Origin: Candidatus Handelsmanbacteria bacterium
GTDB lineage: Bacteria; Latescibacterota; UBA2968; UBA8231
DNA length: 64,000 nucleotides
NCBI GenBank assembly: GCA_016867395.1
Contig: VGJS01000001.1
Location: 62,001-126,000 of the forward strand
Direction of reading: 5' to 3'
Position numbers and translations under genes: made by a program. The notes under the pieces were generated by a model, which saw only the letters and a program-made list of their open reading frames with translations, was not told the origin of the DNA and made no database searches. Shown here piece by piece: positions 53,393 through 62,228 of this stretch (the stretch's first letter is position 1; each line of letters begins with the position of its first letter).

Positions 53393-54484
53393 TCAGGGAT
53401 CGACTAAGGGTCGGAGCGCCTCCAGGCGCTCGCGCAATTCGGCAGGTGTCTGGGTCACGGCAGTCAGATGCCCCAGCTTGCGCCGGGGGCGCGGCGCCTT
53501 GCCGTACAGGTGGAGATGGGCGCCGGGACAGCGCAGCACCTCCCGGGTGTCGGGGAGGTTGCCGATAATGTTGAGCATGGCGCTGTGCCCGGTGGGCCGG
53601 GTGCTGCCCAGGGGCAGGCCCGCCACGGCCCGCAGGTGGTTCTCAAACTGGCTGGTCTCTGCTCCCTCGATGCTCCAGTGCCCGGAGTTGTGGACCCGGC
53701 AGGCCATCTCGTTGGCCAGGAGCCGGCCCCCCTGCTGGAAGAACTCGATGGCCAGCACCCCCACGTAGTCGAGGGCCTCCAGCACCCGGCGGGTGTAGCC
53801 CTCTGCTTCCTGCTGTAGCGCGGTGGTCAGTTCCGGCGCTGGGGCCAGGCTCAAGCGCAGGATGCCGTCGCGGTGAGTGTTCTCGACCACGGGATAGAAA
53901 ACCGTCTCCCCCTCCCGACCGCGGACGGCCAGGAGCGAGACCTCCCGCTCGAATGGGACAAGGCCTTCAATGATCAGCGGCGCTTCGCCCATCTCGGCCC
54001 ACGTTTGCTCAGCATCCCCTATAGTGCGCAACACGGTCTGGCCCCGGCCATCGTACCCAAAGCGGCGGGTCTTGAGCAGGGCCGGCAGGCCGATGCGCTC
54101 CAGGGCCTCGCGGAGTTGCTCTGCGCTGTCGATGGGGGCGAAGGCCGGCACAGGGATGCCCAGGCGGGCGAAGAGGGTCTTTTCCAACAGCCGGTCCTGG
54201 GCCGTCTCCAAGGCCAGGGGCGGCGGGTACACCGGCAGCCGTTCTGCGAGGAAGCGGGCAGTCTCTGCCGGGACGTTCTCGAACTCGTAGGTGGCCACCT
54301 CCAGCCCCTCGGCGAAGCCGGCCAGAGCCGCCGGGTCGTCGTACGCGCCCTCGACGCAGGGGGCCACCTGCCCCGCCGGCGAAGACACACTTGCCTCCAG
54401 CACCCGGCACTCCAATCCTAATCGATAACCGGCCAGGGCCAGCATCCGCCCCAACTGCCCGCCGCCCACCACCCCTATCCTCAT
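53393..54484 (-). CDS. purK: N5-carboxyaminoimidazole ribonucleotide synthase
   Basis: 363 residues, ATP-grasp. It makes N5-CAIR from AIR, bicarbonate and ATP in purine synthesis. N-terminal [24 protein letters not shown]-grasp segments [32 protein letters not shown] and [18 protein letters not shown], and the C-terminal [13 protein letters not shown] with RPRRKLGHL. It overlaps purE by 4 nt (ATGA), the common paired order, though here it is downstream of purE. Confidence 0.97.
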   Translation of the reverse strand: MRIGVVGGGQLGRMLALAGYRLGLECRVLEASVSSPAGQVAPCVEGAYDDPAALAGFAEGLEVATYEFENVPAETARFLAERLPVYPPPLALETAQDRLLEKTLFARLGIPVPAFAPIDSAEQLREALERIGLPALLKTRRFGYDGRGQTVLRTIGDAEQTWAEMGEAPLIIEGLVPFEREVSLLAVRGREGETVFYPVVENTHRDGILRLSLAPAPELTTALQQEAEGYTRRVLEALDYVGVLAIEFFQQGGRLLANEMACRVHNSGHWSIEGAETSQFENHLRAVAGLPLGSTRPTGHSAMLNIIGNLPDTREVLRCPGAHLHLYGKAPRPRRKLGHLTAVTQTPAELRERLEALRPLVDP

Positions 54485-54981
54485 GCGCCCTCACGGGGGT
54501 CGGGGTGGTCGAGTACCTGCTGGGTCTGCTCTTCCCGGTACTGGCGCCAGGCTTGACGGTACTGGAGATGCTTGACGCCCAGGATCGCCGCGGCGAAGAG
54601 CCCCGCATTGACCGCCCCGGCCCGGCCGATTGCCAGGGTGGCCACCGGCACCCCAGCGGGCATCTGCACGATGGACAAGAGCGAGTCCACCCCGTGCAGG
54701 GCTTTGGACTCCACTGGCACGCCCAACACTGGCAATGAGGTGTGCGCCGCCACCATGCCGGGCAGGTGCGCCGCGCCTCCGGCCCCGGCGACGATCACCT
54801 CCAGGCCCCGGGCCTCGGCGCCCTGGGCGTACTGGGCCATCAGCAGGGGCGTCCGGTGCGCCGAGACCACCCGGGTCTCGTATGGCACCCCTAATTTTTC
54901 CAAGGTCTCCACCACATGGCGCATGGTCTCCCAGTCCGAGCGGGAACCCATGATCACCCCTACCAGGGCCTGTCGGGCCAT
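54481..54981 (-). CDS. purE: N5-carboxyaminoimidazole ribonucleotide mutase (class I)
   Basis: 166 residues. It moves the carboxyl group of N5-CAIR to give CAIR. Class I PurE marks: [24 protein letters not shown] (catalytic His region), [16 protein letters not shown] and LPVLGVPV. Together with purK this is the bacterial two-step route. It starts 10 nt after the fdhD stop, so purine genes here share a transcript with fdhD. Confidence 0.97.
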   Translation of the reverse strand: MARQALVGVIMGSRSDWETMRHVVETLEKLGVPYETRVVSAHRTPLLMAQYAQGAEARGLEVIVAGAGGAAHLPGMVAAHTSLPVLGVPVESKALHGVDSLLSIVQMPAGVPVATLAIGRAGAVNAGLFAAAILGVKHLQYRQAWRQYREEQTQQVLDHPDPREGA

Positions 54982-54991
54982 CTCTTCCTCC

Positions 54992-55825
54992 TCAAGTGCT
55001 CAATCTTTCAGCGCCGGCGTACACATTGGCGCTCTCCCCCCGCAGAAATCCCACCAGGGTCATGCCGGTCTCCCGGGCCAAGTCCACGGCCAGGGTCGAG
55101 GGGGCCGAGACCGCGGCGACGATCCCGATGCCGGCCATCAGGGCCTTCTGCGCGATCTCGAAACTGGCGCGGCCGCTGACCATCAGCACCGCCGGAACCG
55201 GGACTGGCCGACCGCTTCGGACGAAGGAACCCACCACCTTGTCCACTGCGTTGTGCCGGCCCACGTCCTCGCGCAGGACCAGCAGCTCCCCCTCCAGGCT
55301 AAAGAGTCCAGCGGCGTGCAGGGAGCCGGTGCGGGCGAAGAGGGCCTGGGCGGAGCGCAGCTTGCCGTTCAAGAGATAAAGCACCTCCCGCCGCAGTCGG
55401 AAATCCCCCGCCAACGCCGGCGCCTGAGCGCGTATCGCCTCGATGCTGGCCTTGCCGCAGATACCGCAACTGGAGGTGGCGTAGAAATTGCGGCGGAAGC
55501 GCTCCAGGTCGAACCCCACTCCCTCGGCAAACTGCACCTCCACCACGTTTTCGAGGTTGGGGGGCTGGGCATTGGGACAGTAGGAAAGGGTACCCAACTC
55601 CTCCGGGCGCCGGATCACACCCTCAGTGAGCAGGAAGCCGGCCGCCAGGTCGAAGTCCTCGCCCGGGGTCCGCATCAGCACCGCCAGGGCCTGGCCGGCG
55701 ATGCGGATCTCCAGCGGTTCCTCGACGGTCACCGCGTCGTCCCGCATCTCTCCCAGCGCCCCCTGGAGTCGGAGGACGGACTGGGCGCGCAGGCGCTTAT
55801 GGAGTAGGGCTGGGGTCTCTTTCAA
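54992..55825 (-). CDS. fdhD: Formate dehydrogenase accessory sulfurtransferase FdhD
   Basis: 277 residues. FdhD passes sulphur from a cysteine desulfurase to the bis-MGD molybdenum cofactor, which is needed for formate dehydrogenase activity. Visible: [30 protein letters not shown], the CxxC loop [12 protein letters not shown] (catalytic Cys pair), [17 protein letters not shown], and [15 protein letters not shown]. It is about 4 kb from fdhA, on the other strand, and is the first gene of fdhD-purE-purK. Its presence supports the formate dehydrogenase being active. Confidence 0.96.
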   Translation of the reverse strand: MKETPALLHKRLRAQSVLRLQGALGEMRDDAVTVEEPLEIRIAGQALAVLMRTPGEDFDLAAGFLLTEGVIRRPEELGTLSYCPNAQPPNLENVVEVQFAEGVGFDLERFRRNFYATSSCGICGKASIEAIRAQAPALAGDFRLRREVLYLLNGKLRSAQALFARTGSLHAAGLFSLEGELLVLREDVGRHNAVDKVVGSFVRSGRPVPVPAVLMVSGRASFEIAQKALMAGIGIVAAVSAPSTLAVDLARETGMTLVGFLRGESANVYAGAERLST

Positions 55826-55897
55826 GGTCCATCGGTTGCCCGCGAATGCGTTTCAATTTATGCTGTCTTTACTTCTGCATCAACCTGCAGACCCCCG

Positions 55898-57290
55898 ATG
55901 CGCCCCACCTTTGAAGAAGGCACCCTCCTGCTGCGGGACCTGGCCGAAGGGGACCCCGTGCCCCCGCCCGTTGTCTGGGACGCACGGGTGGATCACTGGC
56001 GGGCCCTGGCCACCGCACTTCCTCCAGGCCGTCGAGTACCTGCGCGAGCGCGCTGCCTCCTTTGAAAACACCGCTTCCCCAATACCAGCGACTCCGCCTG
56101 CGGCTCCGGCAGACCCCCGCCCTGCACCCCTTTCACAAGGAAGCCCTCGAAGCCTGGAAACAGGGGGGCTGCCGCGGGCTGGTGGTCCTGCCCACCGGCT
56201 CTGGCAAGTCCCTGGTCGGCCTGGAGGCCATCGCCCACCGGGGCCGTAGCGCCCTGGTGGTGACCCCCACCATTGTTCTGATGAATCAGTGTTACGACCT
56301 GCTCTGCACCCACTTCGACCAGGAGGTGGGGGTGCTGGGGGGCGGGTACGACCACGTGGAGGAGTTGACCGTCACCACCTACGACAGCGCTTATCTGCAC
56401 TTGGAGCGGTACGGCAATCACTTCGGCCTGATCCACTTCGACGAGGTCCACCACCTGCCTGGCAAGGTGTACAGCCACGCAGCACAGATGGCCCTGGCCC
56501 CTTACCCCCTGGGACTGACCGCCACCCTGGAGCGGGCCGACGGTCGCCACGCCCTGCTGCCCGATCTGGTCGGGCCCCTGGCCCACGAGCAGGGCATCCG
56601 CCAGTTGAGCGGCGAGTACCTGGCCGAATACCGAGTTGAGCATCGCCAGGTGGACATGGTGGTTGAGGAAGGGGCCGCCTACGAGACCGCCAAGGCCCAG
56701 TATTAGACCTTCCTCGAAAGCAAGAACCTTGAACTCGGCTCTACCGCGGGCTGGAACCACTTCGTCCAACTCTCCTCCCGCTCCCCCAACCCAAGGGCCG
56801 CCGCGCCACGCTGGCCTACCGGCTGCACCGCAAACTGGCCCTGCGCACGGTGGCCAAGCTGATGGTGCTTGAAGAGATCCTCATGGCCCACCCACGCAAG
56901 CGGGTGCTGGTCTTCACCGACAACAACGAGGCGGTGTACGAGATCTCTCGCCGCTTCCTGGTGCCCGCCATCACCCACCTCACCCCCACCAAGGAGCGGG
57001 GCTCGCTCCTGGCCGTCTTCAACCAAGGCGAATACCTGGTTCTGGTCACCTCCATGGTGCTCATCGAGGGGGTCAACATCCCCGAGGCCAGCGTGGCGGT
57101 GGTGCTGGCCGGCAGCACCACCATCCGCGAGCATGTGCAGCGCCTGGGCCGTATCCTGCGCCCGCGGCAGGGCAAGGAGGCCTGCTCTACGGAGTGGTCT
57201 CACGCGACACGGTGGAGGACCAGATCAGCCGGCGGCGGCGCCACCCCGCCTACACCGAGGCCCCCGCCGATGCTATGCTCTCAACTCCTG
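55898..57290 (+). pseudogene. XPB-type DNA repair helicase, degraded
   Basis: It starts at ATG 55898 (MRPTFEEGTLLLRDLAEGD) with the XPB N-terminal pattern VVWDARVDHWRAL. A frameshift near 56020 moves it to HFLQAVEYLRERA, and another near 56080 to the helicase core (56080-56703): HPFHKEALEAWKQ, Walker A LPTGSGKS, DEVHH (DExH box), and LGLTATLERADGRH. An in-frame TAG at 56704-56706 follows, with one or more shifts near 56780. The C-terminal helicase domain (56850-57180) has VLVFTDNNEAVYEISR, EGVNIPEASVAVVLAG and the arginine-finger motif QRLGRILRPRQGKEA. A last frameshift near 57180 precedes LYGVVSRDTVEDQ. It overlaps the start of the Bax1-like gene, as in paired XPB-Bax1 loci. Confidence 0.85.
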
Positions 57291-58246
57291 CTCAACCGCC
57301 GGCGCGGGCCCTACGTGGAGCCCTGCTACCTGGACCCCGGCGCACCCCGCTATCTGGACCTGGCCGCCGGCCTCATCGAACGCTTCACCCAGCACGACAG
57401 CCAGCCCCGCCGGCTGCTGCGCCAGGGCCTGGTGAAGCTGCTTTTCGACGAGCGCTGTCAGTTCTGCATCGACGTGCCCCTGCGCCCCGAAGAGTTGCGG
57501 CACCAGGTCCTTCCCCTCAACCGCGAGCAGCACCCCCTGGTCAGCGAGCCCAACCTGATCTACCCGGTGACCCGGCAGCATGTGCTCGACCAGGTGGCCC
57601 TGCACCACGGCCTGCTGGCCCAGACCCTGGACCTGGCCCTGTACGCCGACCTGCCCGAGCACCACCTGCTGGAGCGCTTCACTGCACCCGAGCCCCAGGC
57701 CCTATTGTAACGCTACAACCTTGCCCTGGCCCAGACCCTGGGGCTGCTCTGCGAGCTTTTGCGCCTGAGCGTCAAAAGAAACCTTCCCGTGAGGACCAAG
57801 CAGCTTTTCAAATTCTTCAAGTTCTACCGGCTCATCCACACCGTCCAAGGGGATTTGGATGCGGGGTACGAGATCCATCTCGACGGCCCCCTGAGCATGT
57901 TCCGGCTCAACCAGAAGTACAGCTTCCAGATGGCCCTCTTCCTGCCGGCCCTGCTCCTGTCTACCCGCCGGGGATGTCCGCCTCCCAAATCTGGCCCGAC
58001 GAAAGCCGCTGCGCGTTTGTCCTCGAGGACCAGTGCCCATTAATATCCCCACTACCGTGACCAGACCCTGTACGATTCGCTGCTGGAGGAGACCTTTTGC
58101 CCAGCGCTTTGAAAAAGCCCAGACCGACTGGCAGCTCGAACGCGAAACCGAGATCGTCAACCTCAAGGAGACGGTGATGATCCCCGACTTCGTCTTCCGC
58201 CACCCCGACGGCCGTACCGCCCTCTTGGAGATTGTCGGTGTTTGGC
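57270..58246 (+). pseudogene. Bax1-like (DUF790) nuclease, degraded and truncated
   Basis: ATG 57270 begins MLCSQLLLNRRRGPYVEPCYLD, the usual DUF790 start. The frame runs to an in-frame TAA at 57708-57710 and continues RYNLALAQTLGLLCELLRLS, then KFFKFYRLIHTVQGD and EIHLDGPLSMFRLNQKYSF, then a frameshift near 57960. After another shift near 58050 comes the nuclease part WQLERETEIVNLKET and MIPDFVFRHPDGRTALLEIV (PDF...E, PD-(D/E)xK-like). It breaks off at about 58246, fused to an unrelated DNRLRE gene. In archaea Bax1 is the nuclease partner of XPB, and the adjacent XPB remnant gives the same pairing here. Confidence 0.8.
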
Positions 58247-58986
58247 AGCCTGAGCAACGGCGCGGGACAATACCTCTTTGCCGGGAATACCGCCCAGGGC
58301 GCTCTGCGCCGCGCCCTGCTGGCCTTTGACCTGTCCAACCTGCCCGCCAACGCCCAACTCACCCGGGCCGCCCTCACCCTCACCCTGTCGCGGACCAATT
58401 CCTTTTCCGGGGACCAGCCCCACACCCTGCACCGGGTCCTGGCCGCCTGGGGCGAAGGCCTCTCCGATGCGGGCACCCCGGGGGCAACGGCGCCCCGACC
58501 GCGGCGGGGGACGCCGCCTGGCTGCACCGGATCAGCCCGGACTCCCTGTGGGCCAGCCCTGGGGGGGACTTTGACCCGGCGGCCAGCGCTACCCTCGACG
58601 CCGAGGGAGCCGGCCGCGAATTCTTTCAGGCGGCGGGCCTGCTGGCCGCCGTGGAAGCCTGGAGAAAGTCCCTACAGACCAACTAAGGCTGGATGCTCTT
58701 GGGCGACGAGAGCGCCACCGGCTCGGCCAAAAGCTTGAATAGCCGCGAGACCACCACCCCCTCCCAGCGGCCTACCCTGACCATCGAATACACCCTGCCC
58801 AGCACCCCACCCGCCGCGGATTTCGACGACGACCTGAGCGTGGGGTTTGCGGATTTCTTCCTTTTCGTCGATCATTTCGGCCAGACCCCGGCCCCAACTG
58901 GCTGGGACCCTCTTTTCGATCTGTACGCCGATGGACGCATCGGCATGGACGACTTCTTCCTCTTTGTCGACCACTTAGGAGAATAG
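58247..58986 (+). pseudogene. DNRLRE-domain secreted protein with dockerin-like tail, 5'-truncated and degraded
   Basis: Starts without its own signal peptide, directly after the Bax1 remnant: SLSNGAGQYLFAGNTAQGAL, RRALLAFDLSNLPANAQLTR and RVLAAWGEGLSDAGTPG are a DNRLRE domain. One base is missing in a G run near 58485. Frame then continues AWLHRISPDSLWASPGGDFD, to an in-frame TAA at 58684-58686, then GWMLLGDESATGSAKSLNS. The tail has two similar units, DLSVGFADFFLFVDHFGQ and DGRIGMDDFFLFVDHLGE, an EF-hand/dockerin-like pair common at the ends of secreted proteins in some uncultured phyla. The last 98 codons (from 58693) are open. Confidence 0.75.
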
Positions 58987-58994
58987 GCCGCCCC

Positions 58995-60878
58995 TTGAAC
59001 AGCCTCTTTCTCGATCACCTCCGCCAGGGCGCCCTGCTGGCCGACGGGGCCATGGGCTCCTACCTCTTCAGGCGCACCGGCAGGCTCTCAGAGCGCAACC
59101 ACGTGTACGAGGCCCTCAACCTCGACAGACCCGAACTGGTCCTCCAGGTCCACAACGCCTACCTCCGGGCCGGGGCCCGCTGCCTGACCACCAATACCTT
59201 CGCCGCCGGTCTCTGCCACCTCGGGCCCTTAGGCGAGGGGAATCGCTGCGGGGAGATCGGCCGGGCCGGGGTGCGGCTGGCCCGACGGGCCGTCGAGTTG
59301 TTCCGGGACACCACCCAGGATTCGGGGCCCTTCTTTGTGCTGGGTTCCCTGGGCCCGCCCGGGGAGGAGGCTGGGCCGGGGCTTGAAGCCCACTACCGGC
59401 CCGCCCTCGACGCCCTCTGCGCCGAAGGGGTGGACGCCCTGCTCCTGGAGAGCTTCACCTCCCTGCCCCAGTTGCTATTGGTGGTGGACCTCATCGAATC
59501 CCTGCCCGCCCCCCCGCCCATCGCCCTGAGCATGTTAGGCGCCGACCTGGCCGACCCGGTGGCCCTGGTGGCGGCTGCGGCCGAGCGGGGGGTGCAGGTG
59601 GTGGGGGTCAACTGCTGCGCCCCCTGGGAGATCAACACCTTCCTCGACGCGGTGCAGGACCTGCCCGCCATCCGCGAGAGTCGGGTGTTGCTCTCGGCCA
59701 TGCCCAACGCCGGGGGGTTTCAGCGCATCGGCCACCGCTACATGACCAGGGTCAACCCAGAGTTCATGGGCCGCTTCGCCCGCACCCTGGCCGAGCGCCG
59801 CGTCGCCCTGGTGGGGGGCTGCTGCGAGGTCCACCCACAGCATCTTGCCGAGATGCACAACTATCTACATGGCCGCCGGGCCGGCAGTCTGGGCGCTGTC
59901 CTGGTCTCCGCCCCGGCGCACCCGCCTACAGGACCCACCGAAAAACGGGAGAATGGCCCCTTCTCGCGCAAGGTCCTGGGCCGGGAGTTCGCCGTCAGCG
60001 TCGAACTGCTGCCGGCCAGGGGCACGGCCCCAAGAACCCTGCAAAGCAAGGTGAACTTTGTCGGCGAGCTGGCCGCATCGGGCCTGGCCGACGCCCTGGA
60101 CCTCACCGACGGCTCCCGGGGCATCCCCCTCATGCCGCCGGGGGATTTTATCGGGGTGCTCCGCGAGAACCTGGGCTGGTCCATGGCAGACCCCCTCGAA
60201 CTCATCCCCCACTTCACCACCCGGGACCTCAATCTGATGGGATTGCAGAGCCGGCTGATCGGCTACCACGCCCGCCGCATCCACAACGTGCTCTTCGTCA
60301 CCGGGGACCCGCCCAAGATGTCCCCTGGGTACGCCCGCTCCACCGCGGTCTTCGACTGCGACTCGGCAGCGATGATCCACTACACCCATTCCTGCCTTAA
60401 CGCTGGGGTGGATTTCGGCGGCGAACCCCTGGGCCGGCACCCGGACCCGCGCACCCGCTTCACCATAGGCTCAGGCTTTGAGCCCGAGGCCCTGGACCTG
60501 GCCCGCGAACTGGAGAAATTGGAGCGCAAACTCGGGGCCGGGGCCGACTACATCATGACCCAGCCGGCCTTCCGCCCCGAGACCCTAAGAGCACTGGAGC
60601 CTTTCCGCAGCCGCGCGGCCTTCCTGGTAGGGGTGCTTGTGCTGGGCAGCCTGGACCAGGCCCGCCGGCTGGGCCAGGTGCCGGGGGTGGTGGTGCCGGA
60701 GGCGGTGTTCGGGCGCCTGGGCGCCTATGCCATGGTGGAGGACCAGGCCGCGGCGGGCGCCGCCCTGGCCGTAGAACAGATCCAGTGGATCAGGAGGGAG
60801 GGCTGGGCGGGGCTATATCTGATGTCGCCAGGGGCGCACCATGGGGTGCTGGCGGTGCTGCGGGCCGGGCTGGGCTGA
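58995..60878 (+). CDS. Bifunctional homocysteine S-methyltransferase / methylenetetrahydrofolate reductase
   Basis: 627 residues from TTG 58995, with AGGAG about 12 nt upstream. Residues 1-295 are a BHMT/MetH-N-like homocysteine methyltransferase: LLADGAMGSYLF, TTNTFAAG, and zinc Cys ligands in VVGVNCCAPW and VGGCCEVHP. Residues about 320-627 are MTHFR: VSVELLPARG, ALDLTDGSRGIPLMPPGDF, VLFVTGDPPKMSPGY and ADYIMTQPAFRPE. The fusion lets one protein reduce methylene-THF and methylate homocysteine, although the methyl donor for this type of fused enzyme is not settled. It starts 8 nt after the decayed DNRLRE gene, yet is fully intact. Confidence 0.93.
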   Translation: MNSLFLDHLRQGALLADGAMGSYLFRRTGRLSERNHVYEALNLDRPELVLQVHNAYLRAGARCLTTNTFAAGLCHLGPLGEGNRCGEIGRAGVRLARRAVELFRDTTQDSGPFFVLGSLGPPGEEAGPGLEAHYRPALDALCAEGVDALLLESFTSLPQLLLVVDLIESLPAPPPIALSMLGADLADPVALVAAAAERGVQVVGVNCCAPWEINTFLDAVQDLPAIRESRVLLSAMPNAGGFQRIGHRYMTRVNPEFMGRFARTLAERRVALVGGCCEVHPQHLAEMHNYLHGRRAGSLGAVLVSAPAHPPTGPTEKRENGPFSRKVLGREFAVSVELLPARGTAPRTLQSKVNFVGELAASGLADALDLTDGSRGIPLMPPGDFIGVLRENLGWSMADPLELIPHFTTRDLNLMGLQSRLIGYHARRIHNVLFVTGDPPKMSPGYARSTAVFDCDSAAMIHYTHSCLNAGVDFGGEPLGRHPDPRTRFTIGSGFEPEALDLARELEKLERKLGAGADYIMTQPAFRPETLRALEPFRSRAAFLVGVLVLGSLDQARRLGQVPGVVVPEAVFGRLGAYAMVEDQAAAGAALAVEQIQWIRREGWAGLYLMSPGAHHGVLAVLRAGLG

Positions 60879-60983
60879 GAGGATGGAGCCCGAGAATCCC
60901 GCCGCTTAGGCCGGGGGCGCCCTGTGCGCCGACCCGACGGAAGATCACCGCAACGGATATACCTCGCCTATCTCGACGATGCG

Positions 60984-62228
60984 CTACTCGCCCCGCACCC
61001 GCCCCAGGGCGCAACTGAGTTCCCATCCTACCTGAAGCAGGCGGGCCGCCTTGGCGGGGATATCCACCGGACCGATCAATTTCCTCGCTCCCCCCTGGCG
61101 CAACCAAAGTGCGCCCGGCTCCACTTTGCCGATGGTGAAATGGTCAAAATCCCGGTAGTCCTCATCCGTCAGGTCGCCTGGAGCAAGATCGCCTCCCGCG
61201 CCGAAGAGGAGCCGAGCAGCACGCTCGGCTTTGGGCAGGTCCCTGGCAGCATCCACGCCTCGATGCACCCCCTTTTAGCCCTCTTCTTCGCCGATATACC
61301 TTTTGGCCACCAGCCACTGGGAAAGCTTTTTTGCCGCGGTTCCGGCAACGCTTTTTAACTCGACGCCGGCCATCACCTTACGGACCATGAAATACCCCAG
61401 GAACTTCCCCAGGTTCTCGACGATCTTGTCGGCTCCAAAAAGCTGAACAAACTCCCGGTGAGCCTTCCCGTTGGCGTTGTAGTGTTTGTTGAAAAGCTGC
61501 TCTTCCTTGTTCGCGAGACCTTCGTAGCCATAGCCGTTCAGCTGGTGCGTCAACAGGTCGATCACGGCTGCGTACTGCCCCGCAGTCCGGGATTTCAACT
61601 TACCGCTCTGATCTGCCAGAAACTCCGCGAAAACCTGTTCAATGGTGGGGCGGGTTCCCCGCGCGGATTCAGTTTTGATCGCCCTTTTGCTCCTTGGCGC
61701 TGGGACCTTCTCTTCCTCTTCTGCCCCCCAGTCCAATTACTGTGGCGGGCTTGCCCCCACCTTCTGAACCACCTTGGGATACTTGCCAGGCTGCACTTGC
61801 TCCAAAACGGAAACGACATTGATCTGATGCCACCAATCGTCGCCAAAGTCAAACCAGTAGCCAAAGATCGCCCCTGCCTTCAGCCCCAGGGAACCAAGGG
61901 AGGTGGCAGCGACATCCCCAGCAGGCTTGCGGGCTGAGAAGGGGTCCATAGCCCCGGGAAAGACGTAGCGTCTAGCCTGGAGGTCCATAGGACCCTTGCC
62001 GCCGAACTGGAACTCGTACATGTTGTCCTCCTTGCGGTCGAAGGCCCTGAAGATCGCCTGGTGCAGCTGTACCAAAGTCTGGTTTCCCCTGATCTGGATG
62101 GTCCGCGAGATCACCGGGTTCTTCTTGGCAAAACTCTCCGCTATCGGCCCGCTGGAGATAAACACCTCCAGGGTGGTGAGGTGCTGGTCTTCCAACGCAT
62201 TTTTTTAGACCTGCAGTTTTGGCTTCAT
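60984..62228 (-). pseudogene. Plasmid pRiA4b ORF-3-family protein, interrupted by three in-frame TAA codons
   Basis: A single frame of about 415 codons begins at ATG 62228 (MKPKLQV), overlapping the CCA enzyme stop (ATGA). TAA codons occur at 62205-62207, 61737-61739 and 61275-61277; no frameshift is needed. The segments are clearly one protein: TLEVFISSGPIAESFAKKNP, MYEFQFGGKGPMDL and FGYWFDFGDDWWHQINVV are the pRiA4b ORF-3 domain. The second segment (61275-61736) starts LDWGAEEEEKVPAP and is helical; the third has DEDYRDFDHFTIGKVEPGAL. Function of the family is unknown. Base composition looks less GC-rich than its neighbours, which hints at transfer. I call it a pseudogene, with readthrough as a weaker alternative. 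Confidence 0.7.

Noticed and set aside
61275-61736. Independent 153-residue gene starting MDWGAEEEE
   Set aside because: It is in the same frame as the upstream pRiA4b ORF-3 domain and directly follows a TAA with no ribosome site; it is the middle of one interrupted gene.
10099-62228. Stop-codon reassignment (TAA/TAG read as Gln) to explain in-frame stops in several genes
   Set aside because: Intact genes here end at TAA and TAG with neighbours starting right there, and most of the broken genes also have frameshifts. The lost codons are not consistently Gln (some look like Tyr or Lys).
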